A stretch of DNA of 64,000 nt from Actinomycetes bacterium (GCA_014190155.1 BJFY01000003.1:84037-148036); one strand, 5' to 3'. Counted from the first letter of the stretch, positions 33,188-43,272 are shown. The notes: generated by a model not told the origin, from the letters alone. Translations and numbers: made by a program.

Positions 33188-33862
33188 TTATGACGGTTGT
33201 CGCTTTGAAGGAACAAATCGATCGACTGCGATTACTGCAACCAAGAGCGCACCACCGATAAAAAGTCCGCCGATTAAGTCTGATAACCAATGAGTATTGC
33301 GGAAGAGCGAAACTAAACATACGCCAGCAGTGATGAGTACAACTAGCCAAGTAAGCCGCATTCCTTCAAATGGTTCGCGGTGGGTATATCGAAAGATCAA
33401 GTATGAAAGCAATCCCCAAGTTAGCAGCGCATTCGCAGCATGACCGCTTGGATAAGAAAGTCCGCCGGAATAAAGTAAATCCACATTTAATCTTGGCTTG
33501 GTACGGCCAAATCCTAACTTTGCTAACCCAACTACCAGATTTAAGGCAAGTAGTGAGAGCAGCGACAGATTAAATGGTCGCCAAGATTTGAAACGGCGAC
33601 AGATTAAAAGCGCAGACACCAACAAAATTGTGGCAGTAATACCGCGTAACCCGAGATTATCTATCTGCATTAAGAAAAAATTAGTTATTGCAGAAAATTT
33701 TGGACGATCTGCGTTGGCGATAATTGCATCTAAATGCACCAGCGGTCCATTAATCACTACTTGATGCGTAACTATTAAGAAACCAATAAAGAGTAGGCTG
33801 GACCATTCCATCGCTTTAATCATCTGGCGGCGGCGATTATCTATAGCTACTTGCGGGCTCAC
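33188..33862 (-). CDS. PAP2-family membrane phosphatase
   Basis: This 224-residue protein has about six membrane segments. The three phosphatase motifs are visible: K-L-G-F-G-R-T-K-P-R (the K-x6-R-P motif, here ending K-P-R), SYPSGHAAN, and LFRNTHWLSDLIGG with the nucleophile His and Asp. Family members dephosphorylate lipid phosphates such as undecaprenyl pyrophosphate or phosphatidic acid. Between glmS and acpS, a cell-wall lipid-carrier role would fit, but that is inference. It starts one base from the glmS stop. Confidence 0.86.
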   Translation of the reverse strand: MSPQVAIDNRRRQMIKAMEWSSLLFIGFLIVTHQVVINGPLVHLDAIIANADRPKFSAITNFFLMQIDNLGLRGITATILLVSALLICRRFKSWRPFNLSLLSLLALNLVVGLAKLGFGRTKPRLNVDLLYSGGLSYPSGHAANALLTWGLLSYLIFRYTHREPFEGMRLTWLVVLITAGVCLVSLFRNTHWLSDLIGGLFIGGALLVAVIAVDRFVPSKRQPS

Positions 33863-35701
33863 TTATTCAACCGTTACCGATTTAGCTAGATTTCTTGGTT
33901 GATCAACATCACTACCGCGCGCAACAGCCATTTCATAGGCGAAAATTTGGAGTGGCACGATTGCAAGTATTGGTTGTAACAATTGATTAGAAGTAGGAAT
34001 ACGAATTACATGTACAACATCTGGAACTATCGTTTCCGAATCAGCAATCACAATTACATTTGCACCACGGGCACGAACTTCTTGAATATTGCTCGCCATT
34101 TTCTCTCGTAATTCACTTTTCTGTGGCGGCATTATTGCTATGACTGGCGTTCCAGATTCAATCAAAGCGATTGGACCATGTTTCAATTCGCCACCAGCAA
34201 AACCTTCAGCATGCATATATGCCAACTCTTTTAATTTCAGTGCACCTTCTAGCGCAGCTGGATAGCCAACATGTCTACCTAAAAAAAGCACTGATGTTGC
34301 ATTTTTGAAACCACGGGACATTTCCCTAAGTGGTTCTGCAGTTTCTAATATTTGTTCCACTTTAGCTGGGAGCGCTAATAGCTCTTCAATCAAACCAGTG
34401 ACTTCACTCGGTTTTAATGCGCCATTCTTATCAGCTATATAAAGTGCAATTAGCGCAGTTGCGATTATCTGGGTGATTAGAGCCTTTGTTGAAGCTACCG
34501 CAATCTCTGGGCCAGCATGGGTGTATATCACCGCATCTGATTCGCGTGGAATTGTCGAACCGTTTGTATTGCAAATTGATATTACTTTTGCGCCGAGTGA
34601 TTTTGCGTGGCGCGCTGCCATTAAAGTATCCATCGTCTCGCCAGATTGCGAAATTGTAATAACTACCGTTTTCTTGGTGAGAACAGGTCGGCGATATCTA
34701 AATTCTGATGCAAGTTCAACATCGACTGGAATTTTTGCCCAAGTCTCTATTGCATATTTACCGATTAAGCCAGCGTGGTAAGCAGTGCCACATGCCAAAA
34801 TTAGAATTCTTTCAGCGCTTAACAGCTCCGGCAGGTTATCTAGCTCGGTTATCGCGATGTGGGAATTTTCCGTGAAACGACCTAATAAAGTATCGGCAAT
34901 CGATTTTGGTTGTTCAAATATTTCTTTTAACATGAAATGTGGGTAGCCGCCTCGTTCGGCTGCGCTGGCATCCCAAGTAATTTCATAAGCTCTTGGAGTA
35001 AGAGCTTTTCCGTTTAAATCTGTAACAATCACTTGATCAGGAGTTACATCTACAACTTCATCTTGGCCAAGTTCTAACGCGCTCTTAGTGTAAGAAATAA
35101 ATGCAGAGACATCAGAAGCTAAAAAATTCTCGCCCTTTCCAACACCAACAACTAGCGGTGAATTTCGACGCGCTCCCACAATTCGTTCTGGCGTGTCTGA
35201 ATGAATCGCCAATAACGTGAATGATCCGCGAAGTTCTTTACAGACTGCACGCATAGCAGCGGCTAAGTCACCACCATTTTTTATTACGGCATCGCTAAGT
35301 AAATGTGTGACAGATTCAGTATCAGTTTCAGAGGTAAATTTATGGCCACGCTTTTCTAACACTGCTCGCAATTCCAAATAGTTTTCAATAATTCCATTAT
35401 GAATAACGGCTAACTTGCCATCATTTGAAAGATGCGGATGTGCATTTGAATCAGTTGGTCCGCCATGGGTGGCCCAACGAGTATGTCCAATGCCACTATA
35501 TGAATTTTCGTGCGAATGGTTTAACTCCGCTTCTAAATTAGCGAGCTTGCCAGCTTTTTTTTCTACAAATAATTTTTCACCTTTAGTTGTAGTTAGCGCA
35601 ACGCCAGCGGAGTCATATCCGCGGTATTCCAACCGGCGTAGCCCTTCTAATACTGGATTGAGCGCGGCTTTTTTGCCGGTATATCCGACGATGCCGCACA
35701 T
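33863..35701 (-). CDS. glmS: Glutamine--fructose-6-phosphate aminotransferase (isomerising)
   Basis: This 612-residue enzyme makes glucosamine-6-phosphate for the cell wall. It has the N-terminal glutaminase with catalytic Cys2 in MCGIVGYTG, and two SIS domains with ACGTAYHAG and SQSGETMDTL. The end is PRNLAKSVTVE. It lies 23 bases after glmM, so two consecutive steps of UDP-GlcNAc synthesis share a transcript. No glmS ribozyme is expected or seen here. Confidence 0.97.
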   Translation of the reverse strand: MCGIVGYTGKKAALNPVLEGLRRLEYRGYDSAGVALTTTKGEKLFVEKKAGKLANLEAELNHSHENSYSGIGHTRWATHGGPTDSNAHPHLSNDGKLAVIHNGIIENYLELRAVLEKRGHKFTSETDTESVTHLLSDAVIKNGGDLAAAMRAVCKELRGSFTLLAIHSDTPERIVGARRNSPLVVGVGKGENFLASDVSAFISYTKSALELGQDEVVDVTPDQVIVTDLNGKALTPRAYEITWDASAAERGGYPHFMLKEIFEQPKSIADTLLGRFTENSHIAITELDNLPELLSAERILILACGTAYHAGLIGKYAIETWAKIPVDVELASEFRYRRPVLTKKTVVITISQSGETMDTLMAARHAKSLGAKVISICNTNGSTIPRESDAVIYTHAGPEIAVASTKALITQIIATALIALYIADKNGALKPSEVTGLIEELLALPAKVEQILETAEPLREMSRGFKNATSVLFLGRHVGYPAALEGALKLKELAYMHAEGFAGGELKHGPIALIESGTPVIAIMPPQKSELREKMASNIQEVRARGANVIVIADSETIVPDVVHVIRIPTSNQLLQPILAIVPLQIFAYEMAVARGSDVDQPRNLAKSVTVE

Positions 35702-35724
35702 ATGAGGTACCCCTTAAACAAGTT

Positions 35725-37068
35725 TTAAAGCGAGAGTTCAGATTTTACTAGTGCAGCGAGCGAAGTTGCTAACTCCTGCGCATCTGTTTCCGATTCAGCT
35801 TCAACCATTACGCGGATCAAAGGTTCAGTACCGGATGCACGAAGCAGAACCCGACCAGAGCTTCCTAATTTCACTTCAGCTGCTGTTACTGCAGCCGCAA
35901 TTACCGTGTTCGTAGAAATTTTTGCTTTATCTACGCCAGCGACATTTATTAATACTTGCGGATAACGCACCATAATCTTTGCTAAATCCCTCAAAGATTT
36001 CTTACTTGTTGCCACCTCTTGAAGTAAATGAAGTGCAGTTAATGCGCCATCACCAGTATTAGCAAAGTCGCGCATGATGATGTGACCAGATTGTTCGCCG
36101 CCAAGTGTGTGGTTCTCTGCAATCATTTTTTCTAATACATATCGATCGCCAACTGGCGTAATCGCAACTTTGATACCTTTGCTTTGCATTGCGCGAATAA
36201 AACCTAAATTTGTCATTACGGTACCGACCACAGTTTTGCTCTTTAAACTACCGTTTCGCATCTGGGCATCAGCCAAAATTGCCAGAATAAAGTCGCCATT
36301 AATTTCGTTACCTTCATTATCAATGGCAAGCACTCGATCAGCGTCACCATCATGGGCAATTCCAATATCGGCTTTCTCAGCTTTTACTTTTGCTTTTATA
36401 TTATCTAAATGGGTTGAACCGCAATTATGATTGATATTTAAGCCGTTTGGCGTATTTGAGATTGCGATTACTTCAGCACCGGCGCGACGATATGCTTCAG
36501 GAGCTACGATTGAAGAAGCGCCGTTTGCACAATCAACCACAATTTTAATTCCAGTTAATTTTGTCTTTACAGATGAAAGCAAATGTGTTAAGTAACGTTC
36601 GCTGGCACTCTCATCAATAATGATTCGGCCAACGTTTGTACCAGTTGGTCGATCCCAGGGTTCGCCAAGATGAGCCTCGATTGCAGCTTCCAGTGAATCA
36701 TCTAATTTGCCGCCACCGCGAGCAAAAAACTTAATTCCGTTATCTGGCATTGGATTATGCGATGCGCTAATCATTACACCGAGATCTGCGCCATCTGCCG
36801 CTACTAAATGTGCAATTGCTGGAGTTGGTAAAACGCCAACGCGATAAACATCAACACCAGCACTTGCTAGGCCAGCACAAACCGCTGCTTCTAAAAATTC
36901 ACCAGATGCGCGCGAATCTTGACCAACAATTGCTTTTGGTTTATGTCCGGCAAATGCGCCAACTTCAGCCAAAACGTGTGCGGCGGCAATGGCTAAATCA
37001 ACGGCAAGCTCAGCGGTTAGATCTTTATTAGCAACGCCTCTGACGCCATCTGTTCCGAAGAGCGTCAT
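35725..37068 (-). CDS. glmM: Phosphoglucosamine mutase
   Basis: This 447-residue enzyme converts glucosamine-6-phosphate to glucosamine-1-phosphate. It begins LFGTDGVRGVANKDL. The phosphoserine loop is ISASHNPMPDNGIKFF near 99-114, the metal loop DGDADR follows, and the sugar loop is GGEQSGHI. It lies 19 bases after rpsI, giving the classic rplM-rpsI-glmM-glmS order of Gram-positive bacteria. Confidence 0.97.
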   Translation of the reverse strand: MTLFGTDGVRGVANKDLTAELAVDLAIAAAHVLAEVGAFAGHKPKAIVGQDSRASGEFLEAAVCAGLASAGVDVYRVGVLPTPAIAHLVAADGADLGVMISASHNPMPDNGIKFFARGGGKLDDSLEAAIEAHLGEPWDRPTGTNVGRIIIDESASERYLTHLLSSVKTKLTGIKIVVDCANGASSIVAPEAYRRAGAEVIAISNTPNGLNINHNCGSTHLDNIKAKVKAEKADIGIAHDGDADRVLAIDNEGNEINGDFILAILADAQMRNGSLKSKTVVGTVMTNLGFIRAMQSKGIKVAITPVGDRYVLEKMIAENHTLGGEQSGHIIMRDFANTGDGALTALHLLQEVATSKKSLRDLAKIMVRYPQVLINVAGVDKAKISTNTVIAAAVTAAEVKLGSSGRVLLRASGTEPLIRVMVEAESETDAQELATSLAALVKSELSL

Positions 37069-37087
37069 GATGCGGGAGCGATATAAA

Positions 37088-37570
37088 TTAACGCTTGCTG
37101 TATTGGGAACGCTTACGGGCCTTCTTTAGACCGTACTTCTTCCGTTCAATTACTCGTGCATCACGAGATAGGAAGCCAGCTTTCTTTAAAGCTGGGCGAT
37201 GGGCATCAGTGTCAATGAAGTTTAGTGCGCGAGCAACACCAAGACGTAGCGCGCCAGCTTGGCCAGAAATTCCGCCACCATCAATACGAGCAATGATGTC
37301 GTACTTACCTTCAACGCCAACTGTGCGAAGTGGTTCCGAAACTAATTGTTGGTGAACTTTGTTTGGGAAATAAACATCGAGAGTACGGTCATTAACTACC
37401 CATCGACCAGTGCCAGGGATTAAGCGAACTCGTGCAACGGCCTCTTTACGACGACCAGTGCCACCGCCAGGTGCAGTAATTGCCGGGCGATTAGTTGCAG
37501 CAGCAGGTGTGCTGGTGCTGTACGACGTTGGGATTTCGTCGTTATCTACTGCGAGTTCGCGATCTGACAT
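37088..37570 (-). CDS. rpsI: 30S ribosomal protein S9
   Basis: This is a 160-residue protein. The core starts at [12 protein letters not shown] (about 39) and ends in the decoding-site tail [12 protein letters not shown]. The first 38 residues, rich in Ser, Thr, Ala and Pro, are an extension of the kind found in actinobacterial S9. It is translated after rplM from the same message. Confidence 0.97.
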   Translation of the reverse strand: MSDRELAVDNDEIPTSYSTSTPAAATNRPAITAPGGGTGRRKEAVARVRLIPGTGRWVVNDRTLDVYFPNKVHQQLVSEPLRTVGVEGKYDIIARIDGGGISGQAGALRLGVARALNFIDTDAHRPALKKAGFLSRDARVIERKKYGLKKARKRSQYSKR

Positions 37571-37603
37571 TTTCTCTCTTTTTCTATTTGTGATTGGTTA
37601 AAT

Positions 37604-38065
37604 TTACTTGGCTGAGTTAATCATTTGGGACACTTGTGTGAAAACGTATGGTGCTGGGTTTTGGTTTGCGTGTGGGTGCGCAGGACCGGCATAAACTTTA
37701 AGTTTGTTGCCGACAACTTTGCCAAGTGAATTCTTTGGCAACATACCCTTAATCGCTTTTTCGACCGCACGAGTTGGGTGCTTAACCATCAAATCAACAT
37801 AAGCTGTTGAGGTCATGCCGCCTGGGAAACCAGAGTGGTGGTGCGCAAACTTTTGTGCAGCTTTTTGTCCAGTAAGAACAATTTTGTCGGCGTTGATAAC
37901 AATTACGAAATCGCCCATATCCATATGTGGTGCAAAAGTAGGTTTATGTTTTCCACGAAGGAGTACAGCTGCATGGCTTGCTAGCCGACCGAGAACCACA
38001 TCGGTTGCATCAATGACATGCCACTTGCGCGCCTCATCGCCAGGCTTAGGACTATAAGTACGCAC
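37604..38065 (-). CDS. rplM: 50S ribosomal protein L13
   Basis: This 153-residue protein starts at a GTG (38065) with [19 protein letters not shown], the normal actinobacterial N-terminus. [17 protein letters not shown] and [10 protein letters not shown] are family blocks. It is an early-assembly large-subunit protein and the first gene of the rplM-rpsI-glmM-glmS run. A -35/-10 promoter lies about 80-110 bases upstream. Confidence 0.97.
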   Translation of the reverse strand: MRTYSPKPGDEARKWHVIDATDVVLGRLASHAAVLLRGKHKPTFAPHMDMGDFVIVINADKIVLTGQKAAQKFAHHHSGFPGGMTSTAYVDLMVKHPTRAVEKAIKGMLPKNSLGKVVGNKLKVYAGPAHPHANQNPAPYVFTQVSQMINSAK

Positions 38066-38097
38066 AGCAGTAACTCGCTCTCTAATCTATTTATTAC

Positions 38098-38115
38098 TAT
38101 CTAACGAACTAGATA
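38098..38115 (-). promoter_or_regulatory. Hairpin in the rplM leader
   Basis: On the minus strand TATCTAG and TTAGATA pair (7 bp, one G-U) around a TTCG loop, about 30 bases before the rplM start and inside the predicted leader. A role in autogenous control by L13 is possible but not shown. Confidence 0.4.
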
Positions 38116-38147
38116 ATCGACCTTACGAGGGTAAAGCCAGGAACCGT

Positions 38148-38177
38148 AGATTACCTGCCCAGCGTGCGGTGGGTCAA
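38148..38177 (-). promoter_or_regulatory. Promoter of rplM-rpsI-glmM-glmS
   Basis: On the minus strand, -35 TTGACC (38177-38172) and -10 TAATCT (38153-38148) are 18 bases apart. Predicted initiation near 38141 leaves a leader of about 75 bases before the GTG of rplM. The promoter abuts the 3' end of the ABC-F gene. Confidence 0.7.
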
Positions 38178-38188
38178 AATGGCTTAAA

Positions 38189-39805
38189 TCAATGCTCCCA
38201 GACGGGCGTAGGGCTCTCAAAGACTTGGCCATTAGCCCCAAAAATCAGATATCTAGTGAAGCCGCGGGAGAACCAGCGATCGTGCGTAACCGCAAAGACC
38301 GTTCCTTCGTAACTTTCGAGCGCACCTTCTAACGCTTCTGCGCTAGCTAAATCTAAATTATCGGTAGGTTCATCGAGCAATAAAAGCGTTGAGCCTTGTA
38401 GCTCTAATAAGAGAACTTGAAAGCGCGCTTGCTGGCCTCCCGAAAGCGTTGTGAATTTCTGCTCTGCTTGCGCGCTTATTTCATAACGTCCTAAAACGCT
38501 CTTTGCGCCACCAAGTTGGAGTGAATGTTCATTCCACAAAATCTCTAACAGTGTTTGACCAATAAATTCAGGGTGTGAATGGGTCTGCGCAAAAAATCCC
38601 GGCTTAACTCGCGCTCCTAATTTAAATGAACCGGTATGTGCAACTTTGCTTTCGCCAGAAAGTAACCGTAAGAAATGTGATTTACCAGTTCCGTTTTTTC
38701 CTAAAACTGCGACACGGTCTCCAAAAAATACTTCAAAAGTAAATGGTTCGGTTAAATTATCTAAAGCTAGGTTTTCGCAAGTAAACACCCGCTCGCCCGT
38801 TCGCCCACCTTTTAGCCCAACCCGAACATCTTGTTCTAGCGGTGGTGCTGGCGGTGGGCCAACTTCTTCAAATTTCCTGAATCTAGTTTGCATCGCTCTA
38901 TATTTAGAAGCCATATCTGGCGAACTTGCTGCTTGTGCTTGGAGCGTTCGAACTAAATCTTTAAGACGATCGCGCTCTTGCTCCCAACGAAGTAGTAACT
39001 CGGCGAACCGAGCATTTCTGGCTTTACGCGCATCATGCCAAGTTTCAAAATTACCACCATGCATCCAAGTAGTATTTCCAAGCGCACCTTGTTCTAAGGT
39101 AACAATTTTATTTGAGACTGAATTTAAAAGTTCGCGATCATGGCTCACAAAAAGCACCGTTTTTTTAGATGAAATCAACTCATTTTCTAACCACCGTTTT
39201 GATGGCACATCTAAATAGTTATCTGGTTCATCTAGTAATAAAACTTCTTCAGGACCGCGCAGTAATACTTGTAGAACAACTTTTTTCTGTTCGCCACCAG
39301 AAAGGGTGGCTGCTTCTCGGTCCGCGACCTCGTCAAATGTTTTACCTAGGGCTTCGGTACAGCATTGATCCCACATAACTTCGGCGTCATATCCCCCAAT
39401 GTCACCCCAATCTGAGAGCGCTTGCGCATATAACATCTGTTCTTTTTCGCCATCTTGCCCAGTGGTCATTGCGAGATTCATCGCACCTTCAGCATCAGTT
39501 AATTTCTTGGAAGCGATTCGAATTTTCTCTTGCGAAACTGATATTAATAAATCTCTTACGGTAGAACCATCTCTTACCGTTCCGATGAATTGGCGCATCA
39601 CTCCTAAACCGCCGGAAATCGCAACTTTGCCGCTCTCGGGTTCTAAGTCTCCAGAGATCATTCTTACTAGCGTGGTTTTGCCAGAACCGTTTGGCCCAAT
39701 TAACGCGACTTTTGCGCCTTCGCCAACTCGAAATGAAACATCATTAAGAAGCACTCGCCCATCTGAAAGTGAATACTCAATTCCAATTACATCTATATGT
39801 CCCAT
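38189..39805 (-). CDS. ABC-F family ATP-binding protein
   Basis: This 538-residue soluble protein has two ABC ATPase domains and no membrane segments. The first has Walker A GPNGSGKTT, LSGGEQKKV and LLLDEPDNYLD; the second has GKNGTGKS, LSGGQQARF and LLLDEPTDNLD. A charged linker (about 245-325) joins them, as in ribosome-associated ABC-F proteins that act on the E site in translation or drug protection. The subfamily cannot be fixed. It lies five bases after the truA stop, between ribosomal-protein operons, which suits a translational role. Confidence 0.87.
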   Translation of the reverse strand: MGHIDVIGIEYSLSDGRVLLNDVSFRVGEGAKVALIGPNGSGKTTLVRMISGDLEPESGKVAISGGLGVMRQFIGTVRDGSTVRDLLISVSQEKIRIASKKLTDAEGAMNLAMTTGQDGEKEQMLYAQALSDWGDIGGYDAEVMWDQCCTEALGKTFDEVADREAATLSGGEQKKVVLQVLLRGPEEVLLLDEPDNYLDVPSKRWLENELISSKKTVLFVSHDRELLNSVSNKIVTLEQGALGNTTWMHGGNFETWHDARKARNARFAELLLRWEQERDRLKDLVRTLQAQAASSPDMASKYRAMQTRFRKFEEVGPPPAPPLEQDVRVGLKGGRTGERVFTCENLALDNLTEPFTFEVFFGDRVAVLGKNGTGKSHFLRLLSGESKVAHTGSFKLGARVKPGFFAQTHSHPEFIGQTLLEILWNEHSLQLGGAKSVLGRYEISAQAEQKFTTLSGGQQARFQVLLLELQGSTLLLLDEPTDNLDLASAEALEGALESYEGTVFAVTHDRWFSRGFTRYLIFGANGQVFESPTPVWEH

Positions 39806-39810
39806 TTTTA

Positions 39811-40596
39811 TTAATACGCAATACTCTGCAAAGTTAGGCCGCGCGCGGGAAAAACTAAGCTATCACTAATGCGAGTTTTGTCTTCAAGAATAGTTTTGAT
39901 CCATTCTGGTTCGAATCTGCCTTCAGCAACGCAAGCTGCTGCTCCAACCATGTTGCGAACCATGGAATAGCAAAATGCGTCACCGATTACATCAGCTCGT
40001 AGAAAACCATCACTGCCACGTTCCCAATTAAATTTTTCCAACGTTCTAATCGTGGTAGCGCCAGTATCTGGCTTACAGAAAGTTGCAAAATCATGTTTAC
40101 CAATTAAGTAATTACTCGCTGCTTGTAACCGATCTAGATCTAATTTGCGGTACCAAGAAGTGGTATCAAAGCGCGCTAACGGTGGGATAGTTTGCAGCCC
40201 GTCGGCAATTTTATAAATGTAGTGTCGACTGATTGCAGAAAAACGGGCATGAAAATTACTTGGTGCTGGGACGGCTGAAATAATGCGAATATCTTCAGTG
40301 AGAATCCGATTTAATTTATAGGCAAAATTATCAACTTCCCAGGCATTTTCGTCGCGGTCTAAGTTCGGCAAATCAAAGTGGGCAACTTGTTGCGCTGCAT
40401 GTACGCCAGCATCGGTCCTGCCCGCGGCTGTTAACTCGATAGGCTCGCGAGTAAAAGTTTCCAGCGCGCTCTCCATCGTGCTCTGAATTGTTACTTGATC
40501 GGGTTGCTTAGCCCAGCCAGCAAAATTGCTGCCATCATAAGAAAAATCTAACCGGATACGAAAAAACCCACTCTCAGGTTTGAGAGTGGGTTCCAT
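39811..40596 (-). CDS. truA: tRNA pseudouridine(38-40) synthase
   Basis: This 261-residue enzyme modifies the anticodon arm. RIRLDFSYDGSNFAGWAKQP opens the domain, and the catalytic aspartate is in AAGRTDAGVHA near 62. FATFCKP and FCYSMVRNMVG follow. The first dozen codons (MEPTLKPESGFF) precede the family's usual start and are the same DNA that forms an intrinsic terminator. No other start codon exists before the conserved region, so the terminator really is inside the reading frame. Confidence 0.94.
   Translation of the reverse strand: MEPTLKPESGFFRIRLDFSYDGSNFAGWAKQPDQVTIQSTMESALETFTREPIELTAAGRTDAGVHAAQQVAHFDLPNLDRDENAWEVDNFAYKLNRILTEDIRIISAVPAPSNFHARFSAISRHYIYKIADGLQTIPPLARFDTTSWYRKLDLDRLQAASNYLIGKHDFATFCKPDTGATTIRTLEKFNWERGSDGFLRADVIGDAFCYSMVRNMVGAAACVAEGRFEPEWIKTILEDKTRISDSLVFPARGLTLQSIAY
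40561..40590 (-). terminator. Intrinsic terminator inside the 5' end of truA
   Basis: On the minus strand CCCACTCTCA-AACC-TGAGAGTGGG (40590-40567) is a perfect 10-bp stem with a 4-base loop, followed at once by TTTTTT (40566-40561). It starts 6 bases inside truA, 34 bases after the rplQ stop, and would end the rpsM-to-rplQ transcript. Confidence 0.9.
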
Positions 40597-40623
40597 CGTT
40601 AATCTATTTTGTGAAGCGTTACT

Positions 40624-41082
40624 TTACTTAGCGACAGCTTTCTTAGCTGCAGCTTTCTTCTTCGGTGCAGCAGCTTTCTTTGTGGCTTTCACTGCTTCAT
40701 CAACTGTTGCAGTTTTAGCAGATACGCCATCTACAAGTACTTCGATAACTGCCATTGGCGCGTTATCGCCCTTGCGTGGGCCAATCTTTGTGATGCGGGT
40801 ATAGCCACCTTTGCGCGCTTCAAATCGTGGACCGATTTCAGTAAAGAGAGTGTGTACCACGCTCTTATTTGTAATCTGTGCCATTACTAAACGGCGTGCT
40901 GCAAGGTCACCCTTTTTCGCATGAGTGATTAACTTTTCAGCTAGTGGACGTAACCGCTTTGCTTTCGCTTCAGTTGTGGTGATTTTTCCATGTTGGAAAA
41001 GTTGTTCCGCAAGTGTGCGTAGCAATAAACGTTCATGTGATGGGCTCGAGCCGAGGCGTGGGCCTTTACTTGGTCTTGGCAT
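40624..41082 (-). CDS. rplQ: 50S ribosomal protein L17
   Basis: This 152-residue protein has the conserved N-terminus [20 protein letters not shown] and the block [16 protein letters not shown]. The last ~35 residues are a Lys/Ala-rich tail ([15 protein letters not shown]), common in actinobacterial L17. It is the last gene of the alpha operon before the terminator. Confidence 0.97.
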   Translation of the reverse strand: MPRPSKGPRLGSSPSHERLLLRTLAEQLFQHGKITTTEAKAKRLRPLAEKLITHAKKGDLAARRLVMAQITNKSVVHTLFTEIGPRFEARKGGYTRITKIGPRKGDNAPMAVIEVLVDGVSAKTATVDEAVKATKKAAAPKKKAAAKKAVAK

Positions 41083-41097
41083 TATCTATTCCCTACC

Positions 41098-42111
41098 TTA
41101 TGCCTGCTCTGAATCGACAAGATCATCATCAACATCAGCGCCATAGTTCTGGTGCTTTGTTGGATCGAAGCCGGCTGGTGAATCTTTGAGTTCCATACCC
41201 ATTGATACCAATTTAGCCTTAACTTCGTCGATTGATTTTGATCCGAAATTACGGATATCCAATAGATCAGCTTCGCTGCGGCTAACGAGTTCTCCAACAG
41301 TGTGGATTCCTTCACGCTTTAAGCAGTTATATGAGCGCACAGTTAGATCTAGATCTTCGATTGGAAGTGCTAGGTCTGCTGCGAGGGCTGCATCTTGAAT
41401 GGAAGGACCGAGGTCAATTCCTTCAGCTGCATAGTTAAGTTCGTGTGCTAGACCGAAGAGTTCAACAAGTGTCTTACCTGCAGATGCCATTGCATCGCGA
41501 GGTGAGATTGAACGCTTGGTTTCAACATCAAGAATTAAACGATCGAAGTCAGTACGTTGTTCAACACGAGTTGCTTCTACCTTGTAGGTAACGCGAAGTA
41601 CTGGTGAATAAATGGAGTCAACCGGAATTCTTCCAATCTCAGCGCCAACTTGCTTGTTTTGAACTGCAGTTACATAACCGCGACCGCGTTCAATAGTAAT
41701 TTCAATTTCAAGGTTTGCTTTTGCGTTCAAGGTTGCGATGTGAAGATCAGGGTTATGAACTTCAACGCCAGCCGGAACTGCAACATCAGCACCAGTTACT
41801 TTGCCATCTCCGTTTTTACGGATGTAAGCAACAGTTGGCTCATCGTTATCGGATGCGAAAACTAGGTTCTTGATGTTGAGGACGATCTCAGTGAGATCTT
41901 CTTTTACGCCTTCAATGGTGCTGAACTCGTGGAGCGCACCGGCCACGCGGATGCTAGTGATAGCAGCGCCTGGGATTGAAGAGAGCAGGGTACGACGTAG
42001 TGAATTTCCAAGTGTGTAACCAAAGCCAGGTTCTAACGGTTCAATAATGAATCGGGAACGGCCTTCGTTTACTACTTCCTCGGAAAGGACGGGACGTTGT
42101 GCAATTAGCAC
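41098..42111 (-). CDS. rpoA: RNA polymerase alpha subunit
   Basis: This 337-residue subunit nucleates RNA polymerase assembly and reads UP elements. The N-terminal domain has [20 protein letters not shown] and GAAITSIRV. After a linker, the C-terminal domain starts near [14 protein letters not shown] and has [12 protein letters not shown]. It starts at a GTG set by GGAGG. It follows rpsD after 89 bases that include a GACATC/GATGTC hairpin. Confidence 0.98.
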   Translation of the reverse strand: MLIAQRPVLSEEVVNEGRSRFIIEPLEPGFGYTLGNSLRRTLLSSIPGAAITSIRVAGALHEFSTIEGVKEDLTEIVLNIKNLVFASDNDEPTVAYIRKNGDGKVTGADVAVPAGVEVHNPDLHIATLNAKANLEIEITIERGRGYVTAVQNKQVGAEIGRIPVDSIYSPVLRVTYKVEATRVEQRTDFDRLILDVETKRSISPRDAMASAGKTLVELFGLAHELNYAAEGIDLGPSIQDAALAADLALPIEDLDLTVRSYNCLKREGIHTVGELVSRSEADLLDIRNFGSKSIDEVKAKLVSMGMELKDSPAGFDPTKHQNYGADVDDDLVDSEQA

Positions 42112-42200
42112 TGGGTTCCTCCATAGGTCTGGGACATCCGCTATTTGATGTCGCCTGGGTTGGTACGGTTTTTAGTTTTTTTAAATCTTTAAATCAGCTT

Positions 42201-42827
42201 TTACTTGGAGTAAAGCTCAACGATTAGTTGTTCTTGGACTTGAGTATCAATCACAGCGCGGTTTGGTTGACCGTGGATGATTATGCGCATCTGTGAATGC
42301 ACAACTTCCATCCATGCTGGTACTGATTTTTCGCCGAATTCGGCGCTCGCCACGATGAATGGCGTCAAGTCTTGGGATTTTTCAACAACATCAACGATGT
42401 CGTAGATGGATACACGATAAGAAGGAATATCAACCTTCTTGCCGTTAACCAAGATATGCCCGTGACGAACAACTTGGCGGGCCATGTCGCGGCTCTTTGC
42501 AAAGCCGGCGCGATATACCACGTTATCCAAGCGAGTCTCAAGCAGAATTAACAAGTTCTCACCAGTCTTGCCAGCGAGACGACTTGCCTCTTCATAATAA
42601 TTTCGGAATTGACGTTCTAGAACACCATAAATACGTGCGCATTTTTGCTTTTCGCGCATCTGTAATAAGTATTCAGAATCCTTGGAACGACCACGACCGT
42701 GTTGCCCTGGTGGGTATGGCCGAGATTCGATCGGACACTTTGGTCCATCGCACTTAGAGCCCTTAAGGAAGAGCTTTACTTTTTCGCGACGGCAGCGCTT
42801 GCAATCTGCACCGGTATAACGAGCCAT
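42201..42827 (-). CDS. rpsD: 30S ribosomal protein S4 (zinc-binding form)
   Basis: This 208-residue primary-assembly protein has four cysteines in the first 31 residues (C9, C12, C26, C31), marking the zinc form. [22 protein letters not shown] and the S4 RNA-binding domain with [14 protein letters not shown] and [15 protein letters not shown] follow. In other bacteria S4 autoregulates the operon carrying its gene, relevant to the structured leader ahead of rpsM. Confidence 0.97.
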   Translation of the reverse strand: MARYTGADCKRCRREKVKLFLKGSKCDGPKCPIESRPYPPGQHGRGRSKDSEYLLQMREKQKCARIYGVLERQFRNYYEEASRLAGKTGENLLILLETRLDNVVYRAGFAKSRDMARQVVRHGHILVNGKKVDIPSYRVSIYDIVDVVEKSQDLTPFIVASAEFGEKSVPAWMEVVHSQMRIIIHGQPNRAVIDTQVQEQLIVELYSK

Positions 42828-42843
42828 TTAGTTTCTTCCTTCC

Positions 42844-43272
42844 TTAAACTCTACGAGGTTTTGGTGGACGGCAACCGTTATGTGCCATTGGAGTTACATC
42901 AGAGATGGCTCCAACTTCTAAACCGGCTGCTTGAAGTGAACGAATTGCAGTTTCGCGACCAGAGCCTGGGCCCTTTACGAAAACATCTACTTTTTTCAAA
43001 CCATGTTCTTGCGCTTTACGAGCAGCAGATTCTGCAGCAAGTTGAGCAGCGAACGGAGTTGATTTTCGAGATCCCTTGAAACCAACTTGGCCTGATGAAG
43101 CCCAAGAAATTACGGCGCCGGATGGATCAGTTATCGAAATAATGGTGTTATTAAAGGTGCTCTTGATATAGGCATGGCCGAAGGCAATATTTTTCTTTTC
43201 CTTCTTGCGCGCCTTTACCTTACCTTTTACGGCAGTTTTAGCAGTTGCGGTTTTAGCTTTTGGGGCGGCCAT
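42844..43272 (-). CDS. rpsK: 30S ribosomal protein S11
   Basis: This 142-residue protein has a Lys/Ala-rich N-terminus (about 25 residues) followed by the S11 core with [19 protein letters not shown] and [12 protein letters not shown]. It ends in the mRNA-exit tail [12 protein letters not shown]. Its first base coincides with the last base of rpsM (ATG/stop overlap at 43272). Confidence 0.97.
   Translation of the reverse strand: MAAPKAKTATAKTAVKGKVKARKKEKKNIAFGHAYIKSTFNNTIISITDPSGAVISWASSGQVGFKGSRKSTPFAAQLAAESAARKAQEHGLKKVDVFVKGPGSGRETAIRSLQAAGLEVGAISDVTPMAHNGCRPPKPRRV

Noticed and set aside
35701..35724. glmS ribozyme
   Set aside because: Only 23 bases separate glmM and glmS; no room and no such structure. 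The ribozyme is typical of Firmicutes.
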